Position numbers and translations under genes: made by a program. This document shows, in pieces, positions 6,749 to 14,143 of a DNA stretch of 18,770 nt. Source of the DNA: JBDTRY01 sp039931435 (GTDB lineage: Bacteria; Acidobacteriota; Thermoanaerobaculia; Gp7-AA8); assembly GCA_039931435.1 (NCBI GenBank), contig JBDTRY010000055.1:1-18770 (forward strand), written 5' to 3'. The first letter of the stretch is position 1. Each line of letters starts with the position of its first letter. The notes under the pieces were generated by a model. It did not search any database and was not told where the DNA came from. It saw nothing but the letters and a program-made list of their open reading frames with translations.

Positions 6749-7073
6749 TGTAGGGGTCATGCTGTTCGTGACCCAGTTGATCCGGCGGCGCAAGCTGCGC
6801 GAGGAGTACGCGCTGCTGTGGTTCGCGGCCAGCCTGGGGCTGATCCTCATCTCGGTCTGGCGCGGCCTGCTGGATCGCGCCGCGAAGCTGCTGGGGGTAG
6901 CCTACCCGCCTTCGCTGCTTCTGCTGGCCGGGATCGCCATGGGGTTCATCCTCTCCATTCACTTCTCCCTTTCACTGACGCGGTTGTCGGAGCAGAACAA
7001 GCGACTGGCCCAGGAGCTGGCCCTGCTGGCGAACAGGATTGAGCGGGGGGAAGGACGGCCCGCACCGTCCTGA
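6711..7073 (+). CDS. DUF2304 small membrane protein
   Basis: A 120-residue protein with three hydrophobic helices (about 5-21, 33-50 and 67-90). They are separated by the basic loop RRRKLREEYALLWF, which is characteristic of DUF2304. The C-terminus (about 91-113, LTRLSEQNKRLAQELALLANR) is a leucine-rich probable coiled coil. DUF2304 genes commonly sit beside DPM1-like GT2 genes. A role as membrane partner of that enzyme is plausible but not established. The ATG at 6711 has a good ribosome site (GAGGAG, 6697-6702). The gene begins inside the last 38 bases of the GT2, implying tightly coupled and probably stoichiometric expression. Family call fairly sure, function unknown. Confidence 0.8.
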   Translation: MDQQIQVISIIGSVGVMLFVTQLIRRRKLREEYALLWFAASLGLILISVWRGLLDRAAKLLGVAYPPSLLLLAGIAMGFILSIHFSLSLTRLSEQNKRLAQELALLANRIERGEGRPAPS

Positions 7074-7107
7074 GCGTCGGCCGCCGCGGCGGGCGCTCCA
7101 TTCGTGC

Positions 7108-8244
7108 ATGCGTATTCTTTTCGTTCTCGAGAACTACTGGCCGAACGTGGGCGGCGTGGAGACGCTTTTCCGTTCCGCGGCTGAGGAGCTCGGTCGCCGC
7201 GGTCATCAGGTGACCGTCGTCACCTCGCGCCTGCGTGGAACGGCCGTTCACGAGCGGCACGCCGGGGTCCTCGTGCGCCGAGTGCGCGTCCCTCAGTTCC
7301 TGCGCCGCTATCTCTTCATGGTTCTTGCTCTTCCTGCGGCGGTCCGCGTCGCCCGTGGTGCAGACGTCGTCCACACGACGACGTACAACGCCGCCGTGCC
7401 CGGGTGGCTGGCCGGTCTGCTCACGCGGCGGCCGGTCGTGCTCACCGTGCACGAAGTATTCGCCGAGCAGTGGCAGAGGATGCCGGGCATGAACCGCTGG
7501 CTAGGCTGGGGTTACCGAATCTACGAATCGTTGATCCTCCGGCTTCCGTTCCGGGCGTTCATCTGCGACTCGGACTTCACTCGCGGCCGTCTGCTGACGA
7601 GGATAAGAACGCCCAGAGACCGAACCGTCACAATTTACCCCTCCCACGACGCCTCATTCTGGAGCGTATCGCGGCACGCACCCCGCGCCCTGCGGCAGGA
7701 GATTGGAGCCGGCGCTGAGGCCTTCATCTATCTCTACTTCGGCCGCCCCGGCGTCAGCAAGGGCGTCCACGATCTGATCGAGGCGGTTCCTTTCGTTGCC
7801 GCAGCCCTGAAGGGAAGCCGGCTGGTGATGCTCTTGTCCAGAGAACCCGCAGACCAATATGCGCGCGTGTTGAGGAGGGTGCGTGAGCTGGGGATCAGCG
7901 ACAGCGTGAGTGTCCTCGACAGCGTGCCCCGCGATAATCTGCCGGGCTATCTGATGGCTGCTGGCTGTGTAGTTGTCCCCTCGATTTCCGAAGGCTTCGG
8001 ATATGCGGCCCTCGAGGCGGCGTCCCTCGGCTGCCGCGTCATCGCCACGCGAGGACATTCGGTCGAGGAGATTCTGGGGGACGTGGTCACGCTCGTTCCG
8101 CCCCGACAGCCGGAGGCGTTGGCAGCGGCCATCGTCTCTGCCGCGAAAGCCGAGTTCCACGAAGCGAAGACGGCTCCTCGGTTCCCCGTCGAGAAGCACG
8201 TCGAAGCTCTGTTGGAGGTCTACGCGGGGATGCTGCAGCGATGA
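7108..8244 (+). CDS. GT4 (GT-B fold) glycosyltransferase
   Basis: A 378-residue cytosolic glycosyltransferase of family GT4. The N-terminal Rossmann domain opens RILFVLENYWPNVGGVETL, with the glycine-rich acceptor-side loop GGVE at 15-18. HEVF at 115-118 is at the usual interdomain position. In the C-terminal donor domain, E295 and E303 form the EX7E motif in SEGFGYAALEAASLGC. It would transfer a sugar from an NDP-sugar, with retention, to a lipid-linked glycan. The frame is open back to a TTG at 7039, but homology begins at the ATG at 7108, so that start is chosen; its ribosome binding site is weak. It follows the DUF2304 gene by 34 bp and overlaps the next GT4 by 4 bp (ATGA). Sugar specificity cannot be deduced. 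Confidence 0.9.
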   Translation: MRILFVLENYWPNVGGVETLFRSAAEELGRRGHQVTVVTSRLRGTAVHERHAGVLVRRVRVPQFLRRYLFMVLALPAAVRVARGADVVHTTTYNAAVPGWLAGLLTRRPVVLTVHEVFAEQWQRMPGMNRWLGWGYRIYESLILRLPFRAFICDSDFTRGRLLTRIRTPRDRTVTIYPSHDASFWSVSRHAPRALRQEIGAGAEAFIYLYFGRPGVSKGVHDLIEAVPFVAAALKGSRLVMLLSREPADQYARVLRRVRELGISDSVSVLDSVPRDNLPGYLMAAGCVVVPSISEGFGYAALEAASLGCRVIATRGHSVEEILGDVVTLVPPRQPEALAAAIVSAAKAEFHEAKTAPRFPVEKHVEALLEVYAGMLQR

Positions 8245-9332
8245 CGGCGCCCCTGCGTGTTCTCGTGACGGCCGATGTGGTGGGGAAGGAACTCACCGGA
8301 GTGGGCGTGGCCACCCGGATGATCGTCGATGCCCTTCGCGAACGTCCTGAGGTGGAGGTGAGTGTCCTGGTGGCGGGAGATTCCCAGGCGAGGCAGTGGG
8401 GGGTGCCGGTCGTCGAGGCAGACTGGCGAGTGCCGGGCATGCCTTTCGTGTTCACGAAGCACAGGAAGCTCAAGGCGTTCGACGTGATCCATTGTTCCAC
8501 GGTGAGGGTGCCGTTCAGGGGTCGACCGCGGGGGCCGGTGTTGGTGATGACCATTCACGACCTCGTGCCTCTCGTCGCGCCGGAGTATCACACGCTCGGG
8601 CACCGGCTCTACTTCCGGTATCTGCTCGCGCGCAGCCTCCGGAAGTTCGACGCCGTGGTGACGGACAGCGAGGCCACGCGCAACGATCTCGTGCAGAGGC
8701 TGGGAGTTGAATCGTCGAAGATCAACGTGATTCCGTTGTACTCACGGTGGAAGATTGAGCCGCGAGAGCGGACGAGAACGGAGGACTTCGTCCTGGCCGT
8801 CGGAACCATCGAGCCGAGAAAGAATGTGGGGCGAGTGGCGCAGGCCTTCGTGAAGGTTCGAGAGCGCAACCCGGACCTCCGGCATCGTCTCGTCATCGCG
8901 GGAGCTGCCGGCTGGGGTGAGTCGCAACCGTTCGAAGTGCCGCAGCCCTTGCGGGGCGAGATCGAGTGGCGCGGATACGTCTCGGACGAAGAGCTTTGCT
9001 CGCTCTATCGCGACGCCGCTGTTCTGATCTACCCGTCGCTCCTGGAGGGCTTCGGGCTGCCTCCGCTTGAGGCGATGTCTCTCGGCTGCCCCGTCATTAC
9101 GAGCGACCGTTCCTCTTTGCCGGAGATCGGAGGTGATGCGGTCATCTACGTCGACCCGACGGACGTGGAGAATCTGACGGGAGCGATCGAGCGAATGCTT
9201 TGTGACGGCCGGCTGCGCGAAGAACTGCGGCAGAAAGGCCTGGAACGCTCGAGGCAATTCTCGCCCGAACGAATGGGAGAGGAACTCTCAGCGGTGTATC
9301 GTGGCGTACTGGGCGCCGGCAGCGACGAGTGA
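8241..9332 (+). CDS. GT4 glycosyltransferase, mannosyltransferase-like
   Basis: A 363-residue GT-B fold enzyme of family GT4. Features: IHDLVP (105-110), SEAT (143-146), the donor-domain GTIEPRKN (188-195), and the EX7E motif E269/E277 in LLEGFGLPPLEAMSLGCPV. The EPRKN box and the LEGFGLPPLEAM string are typical of O-antigen mannosyl- and rhamnosyltransferases of the WbdA/MtfB type, but specificity is not proven. The ATG overlaps the upstream GT4 stop by 4 bp, so the pair is coupled and probably adds consecutive residues. It is the last gene of the 5993-9332 run. A small hairpin lies 27 bases downstream. Confidence 0.9.
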   Translation: MTAPLRVLVTADVVGKELTGVGVATRMIVDALRERPEVEVSVLVAGDSQARQWGVPVVEADWRVPGMPFVFTKHRKLKAFDVIHCSTVRVPFRGRPRGPVLVMTIHDLVPLVAPEYHTLGHRLYFRYLLARSLRKFDAVVTDSEATRNDLVQRLGVESSKINVIPLYSRWKIEPRERTRTEDFVLAVGTIEPRKNVGRVAQAFVKVRERNPDLRHRLVIAGAAGWGESQPFEVPQPLRGEIEWRGYVSDEELCSLYRDAAVLIYPSLLEGFGLPPLEAMSLGCPVITSDRSSLPEIGGDAVIYVDPTDVENLTGAIERMLCDGRLREELRQKGLERSRQFSPERMGEELSAVYRGVLGAGSDE

Positions 9333-9575
9333 GTGTCGCGAATGGCGGCCGCGCATATTCGGCAGAGAGGAGTGGTCTGCCGTTCGCTCAGGATGAGGCT
9401 ACTTGTAGGCATGGACGACGACGCGCCCTCTCGACTTCCGCTGACCGCTCCTGAATCCGATTCCACGCACCCGTGACTTACTGCTTCGGCGTGCAGCGCG
9501 CGTCGACAGCGCGGCGCAGGACACTGGTGGGCCTGGCCAGGGGTTCGGGACCATTTTCGACGCTCTGTCTGGGCA
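9333..9575. other. Convergent intergenic gap, no gene seen
   Basis: This 243-bp space lies between two convergent genes. It contains the 7-bp-stem hairpin at 9360-9382 and a short palindrome, CCTGGCCAGG (9532-9541). The longest plausible small frame is 27 codons from 9393, with no ribosome site and no resemblance I recognise. I see no T-rich terminator. Confidence 0.5.
9360..9382. terminator. Weak stem-loop after the GT4 operon
   Basis: CGGCAGA pairs perfectly with TCTGCCG across a 9-base loop, starting 27 bases after the GT4 stop. There is no following T run, so it would at best be an imperfect intrinsic terminator or an mRNA 3'-end stabiliser. Confidence 0.25.
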
Positions 9576-10799
9576 TCAGGAGGCCGCGGATCCGTCCGTG
9601 ATTACTTCGTAGGCTGGCAGCATGGCCCGAAGGTGGAGCGGCAGGATGTGGCGTCTCCGGGGATGGCTCTCTGCATAGGCAATGGCCGTCTCCGGATCAG
9701 ACAACTGAAGTCCCGCGTCGCCGGGCGGATAGAGGCGCATCCGGCGCCCGATCAGCCGCCAGAATGGTTGCGTTTTAGGTGCGGCGAAGAGGATAAGTAG
9801 CTGGCGTAGACGGTAGATGGCCGGTGGCGATGTACTGGTCGCTCCGAGCTGTTTAAGAACGGTACGGAGGGCATCGCGTTCCTCTGGATTTTCCAGGCGC
9901 TCGACTTCGCTGCCCACCCGCCTGAGATACGCAGGGAAATCGATCGCGGGGAAGTCCGCCATCTTCGATGCCGATCCATACTCGTGAAGGATCGTGTTCG
10001 TGATGGTTGGAAAGATCGGAATCGGTGCGTCGGCATTGAAGCTCGAATCGAGCATCGCCAGAAAGTCATTGCGGTCTCGACTGGCGATCCCTCTGGCGAA
10101 CGCAGTGCCGTTGCTTCGATACGTTGCGTGAAGCAAGGCGAAAGGTCGATCGATGAAGAGCACCGACTCCGTTACGGCAAGGCTCCTGAAACCGAAAGCG
10201 TAGTCGGGAGCGATCGATCGATTACAGATGCTGCCGTACCGTTTCCGAACGTCGGCAAACACGTTCACGGGAACGATCGAGTTCATCAGGCGGGGGATGG
10301 GGTATGGGTTGTGCAGCCTTAATCCGGAGGCCGCTTCGAGGAGCCGCCGCGAACGGAGTCGCAGCAGTTTTCCGGACCACCGAGTCAGAAGGAGCTCCGG
10401 AGGACTGACGTGGTCCCACAGGAAGTCGGTCGTGAAGATGATGACATCCTTCGGGTGTCGCTGAACGAGTCCCTGCAGCAGCTCCGAAAGACGGGGATAC
10501 ATGATCATCCTGTCCGTCGCCAGGAGCGCGTGAGTGACCTGGGGCTCGTCGAGAAGCTGTCCGATCGCCCAGTCCCAGTGAGCCGCCATGGAAAGCGCTT
10601 TAGGGGGCCGAACGTACGTCACGTGCCTGTTTCTCGAAGCCCATGCTTCCAGGGCACTCGATTCTTGCTCCTCATTTGAGTTGTCGGAAATCAGAATGGT
10701 CTCGAAGCAGTCCATTCGGAGCAGGGACTCCGTCGCCTTGATGGCGAGGTCTGCGCGATTCCTGGTTGGAACGACAGCAGCGAGGCCGATCTCTATCAT
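9576..10799 (-). CDS. GT2-like glycosyltransferase
   Basis: A 407-residue protein with a GT-A/family 2 N-terminus: GLAAVVPTRNRADLAIKATESLL, then ETILISDNSNEE (Asp39). The region where a DxD is expected reads ALLATDRMIMYP, with a single Asp96, so metal binding is atypical. The second half (about 200-407) carries no motif I recognise. The frame is open upstream for 57 codons, but homology starts at the ATG at 10799. That start leaves a clean 25-bp gap after the flippase gene and has a loosely spaced GGGGAA upstream. It is probably cotranscribed with the flippase as a cytosolic transferase for the exported repeat unit. Acceptor and donor are unknown. Confidence 0.75.
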   Translation of the reverse strand: MIEIGLAAVVPTRNRADLAIKATESLLRMDCFETILISDNSNEEQESSALEAWASRNRHVTYVRPPKALSMAAHWDWAIGQLLDEPQVTHALLATDRMIMYPRLSELLQGLVQRHPKDVIIFTTDFLWDHVSPPELLLTRWSGKLLRLRSRRLLEAASGLRLHNPYPIPRLMNSIVPVNVFADVRKRYGSICNRSIAPDYAFGFRSLAVTESVLFIDRPFALLHATYRSNGTAFARGIASRDRNDFLAMLDSSFNADAPIPIFPTITNTILHEYGSASKMADFPAIDFPAYLRRVGSEVERLENPEERDALRTVLKQLGATSTSPPAIYRLRQLLILFAAPKTQPFWRLIGRRMRLYPPGDAGLQLSDPETAIAYAESHPRRRHILPLHLRAMLPAYEVITDGSAAS

Positions 10800-10824
10800 G
10801 GCTTCTTGATTTCCCCGAAGAGTC

Positions 10825-12309
10825 TCAACTCCGGCGCCAGCGAATCTCGGTGACGAGCTGGCGGCTGGCTGGTGTCGCGAGAACGGCAGCGGCAACGGCA
10901 AGGACGATGACCACACCGATAATGAGAGCCTGGGAGCTCTCGACAGAGGAGAGAATGAGTTTTCCGACAACCACTACGGAAACGGATGCCGAGGCGGGAA
11001 CGCCCAGATCGTGAATGTACCAGCGTGATTGCTGTCCGGGCAGAATCCGGCGGTGGGTGAGTGTAACGCCGAGGACGAGGTAGACGACATTGAGTGCGAG
11101 CCAGACGGCGGCGGCGCCGATGGCTCCATAGCGCTGCGATGCCCAGACGGTCGCGGGTATGACGAGAAGCAGCGCACAGGAACCGAGAGTCAGAGACAAG
11201 CCCGTCCAGCGGTGGGAAAGCTGAAGGGCGTATGGCATGTGCAGAAGAGCGTGCGCGGAGAAGCCGAGAGCGAGAATAGCCAGAATCCGACTGCTGCTGG
11301 ATGCGATTACCGGGTCCCGAGTCCAGATCAGGAGTACCTCTTTCGGAAAGACGGCGAGCACCGCGCCCAGGGGGAAGATCACGCATCCGAGCAACTGAGT
11401 CATGCGGTGATAGATCTCGGCCAGTTCCTCGGAGTCACCCCTGGCAACGGCTTGGGACATCTTCGGAAAGGTCGCTGCGAAAAAAGGGTTGGCCAGAGCC
11501 GAAAGACCTGCAGCGAGCGTGCTCGCCAGGGCATAGTAACCGAACTTCTCAAGACCCACCATCCGGCTCACGATGATCTTGTCGATCTGCATCAGCACGG
11601 CGCCGATTGCCGTGATCGCGGTGAGGCCTGCCGCGAATCTGCCGATACTTCGCAACATGTCGGGTCGAAATGTCGGCTTAGTGAAGGGGGGCGGGATCGA
11701 CCGGTACAAGGTTGATCGCGTCCAAATGGTCTGAAGACACCAGGCGCTCAGCTGAGCGAGGAAAAAGACCTGCAGCGACGGGTGGATCCAGATCAGAGAG
11801 CCGACCGTGGCAGCGGCGCGAAGTGAAGTCATCGTGATCACCACGACATTCAGCGGAACATGCTTCTGGAGGCCGAGCAGGCCGCCTGCGTAGATCGAGA
11901 AGGGGAACTGCAGCACTGTCACGGCACCCATCAGGCGAATGGCCTCCACCAGAGAGGCCGCGCTCAGGCGGTCCGGCCTCAGCCATCGCTCCGCAATCGC
12001 GGGTGCTGCCACGATCACGATCGTTGCCAGCACAAAGGCGATTACCCAGTAAACGGTAGCGACCGTCCTGACCAGATTTCGAATCTCCGGTCCAGAAGAT
12101 TCATTGGCAGAGAGCACAGCGATCTGCCGATTCAGACTCGTGCTGAGACCGAGATCGAGCAGCCACAGAACTGCCTGGAGCGTGGTGAAGAATCCGACGA
12201 CGCCGTATGCCTCGATGCCCAGCAAACGAACGTAGACCGGTACGAGCAGCAGGCTCAGAACGGCCGTCCAGCCAGTGCCGGCAAGGTTTGCTAGCAGATT
12301 TCGGTGCAT
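10825..12309 (-). CDS. Wzx-type oligosaccharide flippase
   Basis: A 494-residue polytopic membrane protein of the MOP/polysaccharide-transport superfamily, with roughly 12-14 hydrophobic helices. The N-terminus is diagnostic: NLLANLAGTGWTAVLSLLLVPVYVRLLGIEAYG (from residue 4), then LGLSTSLNRQIA, the family's conserved first-helices pattern. It would flip undecaprenyl-diphosphate-linked oligosaccharide across the inner membrane. The ATG at 12309 starts directly at the family N-terminus. It diverges from rfbF across a 92-bp gap and is followed 25 bp later by a GT2-like gene on the same strand. Its presence marks the locus as Wzx-dependent rather than only ABC-exported. A matching Wzy polymerase is not evident in the window. 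Confidence 0.9.
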   Translation of the reverse strand: MHRNLLANLAGTGWTAVLSLLLVPVYVRLLGIEAYGVVGFFTTLQAVLWLLDLGLSTSLNRQIAVLSANESSGPEIRNLVRTVATVYWVIAFVLATIVIVAAPAIAERWLRPDRLSAASLVEAIRLMGAVTVLQFPFSIYAGGLLGLQKHVPLNVVVITMTSLRAAATVGSLIWIHPSLQVFFLAQLSAWCLQTIWTRSTLYRSIPPPFTKPTFRPDMLRSIGRFAAGLTAITAIGAVLMQIDKIIVSRMVGLEKFGYYALASTLAAGLSALANPFFAATFPKMSQAVARGDSEELAEIYHRMTQLLGCVIFPLGAVLAVFPKEVLLIWTRDPVIASSSSRILAILALGFSAHALLHMPYALQLSHRWTGLSLTLGSCALLLVIPATVWASQRYGAIGAAAVWLALNVVYLVLGVTLTHRRILPGQQSRWYIHDLGVPASASVSVVVVGKLILSSVESSQALIIGVVIVLAVAAAVLATPASRQLVTEIRWRRS

Positions 12310-12383
12310 CGGGTCCCGCCCAGAACTGGCAGGTTAACACCCGTCGCAGATCTTGGGTTGCATCCAGCGATCGATGTGTGGAC

Positions 12384-12389
12384 TATAGA
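12384..12389 (+). promoter_or_regulatory. Candidate -10 for the rfbF operon
   Basis: TATAGA, in gactatagatgag, keeps the first four bases of TATAAT, with twelve bases between it and the ATG at 12402. A TTGCAT lies at 12358-12363, but the 20-base spacing is long. The GAGAG at 12391-12395 could be a weak ribosome site, although transcription from this box would start at about 12396 and leave it out. The 92-bp divergent gap must hold the promoters for this operon and for the flippase. Confidence 0.3.
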
Positions 12390-12401
12390 TGAGAGACACA
12401 A

Positions 12402-13172
12402 ATGAAAGTCGTGATTCTGGCGGGGGGAATGGGGACTCGGCTGGCCGAGGAGACCGAGGTGCGCCCGAAGCCACTCGTGGAAATCGGCGGACGGCCCATC
12501 CTCTGGCACATCATGAGCCGCTACGCTTCGTACGGTTTCAACGAGTTCTGCCTCGCTCTCGGATACCGCGGAGAGATGATCAAGCGCTGGTTTCTGGACT
12601 ACTTCGAGCTTACCGGATCGCTCAGCATCGACCTCTCCAGAGGCGCCGTGAGCCGTCACGAACAGCAGTCCGACGAGTGGGTGATTCACCTCATCGATAC
12701 CGGGATCGACACCAACACCGGTGGGCGCGTGAAGAGGCTCGAGCCGATCCTGGAAGGGCAGACCTTCATGGTCACTTACGGGGACGGCGTCGCAGACATC
12801 GATCTCGGGGCGCTTCTCGAGTTTCATCGCAGTCACGGCCGAATCGCCACGGTAACTGCGGTGAGACCTCCTGCCCGATATGGCGGGCTCTTTTTCGATG
12901 GTGATCAGGTCGTCGGCTTCACGGAAAAGCCACAGGCCGGAGAAGGATGGATCAACGGCGGGTTCCTCGTTTTCGAACCCGCGATCTTTTCCTATCTGCA
13001 GGGGGACGCCACCAGTCTCGAATCGGAGGCGCTGGAGCGTCTCGCTGCCGATGGCCAGCTCATGGCATACCGCCATGACGCTTTCTGGCAATGCATGGAC
13101 ACGATCCGGGACAAGCGGTTCCTGGAGGGCCTCTGGCAGGAGGGACAGGCCCCATGGAAGGTGGAGCGTTGA
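12402..13172 (+). CDS. rfbF: Glucose-1-phosphate cytidylyltransferase
   Basis: A 256-residue enzyme making CDP-glucose and pyrophosphate from CTP and alpha-D-glucose 1-phosphate (EC 2.7.7.33), the entry step of CDP-sugar pathways. The nucleotidyltransferase signature AGGMGTRLAEETEVRPKPLV begins at residue 7, with Lys23 in the RPKP box. YGDGVAD (126-132) carries the metal-binding aspartate. EKP (175-177), NGGFLVF (185-191) and FWQCMDT (228-234) are the RfbF/DdhA-specific sugar-site motifs. Length is normal for the family. It is first in the nucleotide-sugar operon and overlaps rfbG by 19 bp. This is one of the firmest calls in the window. Confidence 0.96.
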   Translation: MKVVILAGGMGTRLAEETEVRPKPLVEIGGRPILWHIMSRYASYGFNEFCLALGYRGEMIKRWFLDYFELTGSLSIDLSRGAVSRHEQQSDEWVIHLIDTGIDTNTGGRVKRLEPILEGQTFMVTYGDGVADIDLGALLEFHRSHGRIATVTAVRPPARYGGLFFDGDQVVGFTEKPQAGEGWINGGFLVFEPAIFSYLQGDATSLESEALERLAADGQLMAYRHDAFWQCMDTIRDKRFLEGLWQEGQAPWKVER

Positions 13173-14143
13173 GACCCTTCTGGCGGGACCGCTCCACGCT
13201 CGTTACTGGCGCGACCGGTCTGGTGGGAGGATGGCTCGTGCGCCGGCTTCTCGAGGCCGGTGCGGACGTGGTCTGCCTCGTGCGGGACTGGGTGCCGCAA
13301 TGCGAGCTCGTTCGCGGAGGTGACATCGATCGCGTAAAGACGGTTCGGGGCGATATCCGCGATCGCGACCTTCTGGAGCGAGCCCTCGGAGAATACGAGA
13401 TCACAACGGTCATGCACCTGGCGGCGCAGACCATCGTTCCGGTTGCCAATCGCAATCCGGCCTCGACGTTCGATACCAACATCCGAGGAACCTGGGAGCT
13501 CCTGGAGGCTTGCCGGCGCAGCCCGGCCGTAGCGCAGATCGTCGTGGCCTCATCGGACAAGGCCTACGGCAGTCACGAGGCTTTGCCCTACGAGGAGAGC
13601 ACAGCGCTTCAGGGCGTTCATCCCTATGATGTGAGCAAGTCGTGTGCGGATCTCCTTGCGTATTCCTATGCCGCGAGCTTCGGCCTTCCCCTGGCCATCA
13701 CCCGCTGCGGAAACTTCTACGGAGGTGGGGATCTGAACTGGAGCCGGATCGTTCCCGGGACCATTCGCTCGGTCCTGCGCGGAGAGCGGCCGGTGATCCG
13801 ATCGGACGGACAGTACGTCCGGGACTATTTCTACGTTGAAGACGGTGCGGCTGCCTACATGCTTCTCGCCGAACGGCTGGCTGCCGATCCCAGTTTGAAG
13901 GGCCGAGCCTTCAATTTCTCGAACGAAACGCAGCGTACCGTCCTCGAGCTGGTGCGAGAGCTGCTCGGAGTGATGGGATCCGATCTGGAGCCCGACGTCC
14001 GGGGGACCGCCAGCAACGAGATCCGGCACCAGTACCTGTCCGCAGAGCGAGCCCGCACGGAACTGGAATGGCAGCCCTTGTTCACTCTCGATGAAGGGCT
14101 GGCCCGTACCATCCAGTGGTACCGGGACCACCTTCAATCGTGA
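13154..14143 (+). CDS. rfbG: CDP-glucose 4,6-dehydratase
   Basis: A 329-residue extended short-chain dehydrogenase that would convert CDP-glucose to CDP-4-keto-6-deoxy-D-glucose (EC 4.2.1.45). Seen: NAD-binding GATGLVGG (19-26), HLAAQ (88-92), SSDKAYG (133-139) and the catalytic Tyr158-Lys162 pair in HPYDVSKSCAD. WRDR before the Rossmann strand and SDKAYG are RfbG-like rather than RmlB-like. The ATG at 13154 has AGGAGG at 13138-13143, ten bases away. A TTG at 13169 behind GGAAGGTGGAG is an alternative that would remove five residues. It overlaps rfbF by 19 bp and the methyltransferase by 4 bp. It is somewhat shorter than classical RfbG (about 360). Confidence 0.9.
   Translation: MEGGALRPFWRDRSTLVTGATGLVGGWLVRRLLEAGADVVCLVRDWVPQCELVRGGDIDRVKTVRGDIRDRDLLERALGEYEITTVMHLAAQTIVPVANRNPASTFDTNIRGTWELLEACRRSPAVAQIVVASSDKAYGSHEALPYEESTALQGVHPYDVSKSCADLLAYSYAASFGLPLAITRCGNFYGGGDLNWSRIVPGTIRSVLRGERPVIRSDGQYVRDYFYVEDGAAAYMLLAERLAADPSLKGRAFNFSNETQRTVLELVRELLGVMGSDLEPDVRGTASNEIRHQYLSAERARTELEWQPLFTLDEGLARTIQWYRDHLQS

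Noticed and set aside
9333..9575. Small gene at 9393 (27 codons)
   Set aside because: It has no ribosome binding site and no family resemblance, and it is too short to separate from chance.
11029..11715. 228-codon plus-strand open frame opposite the flippase
   Set aside because: Its composition is charged and low-complexity with no motif; the minus-strand frame encodes a clear flippase.
12291..13091. 266-codon minus-strand open frame opposite rfbF
   Set aside because: It is antisense to a very secure rfbF with no recognisable domain, and it overlaps the divergent promoter gap and the flippase start.
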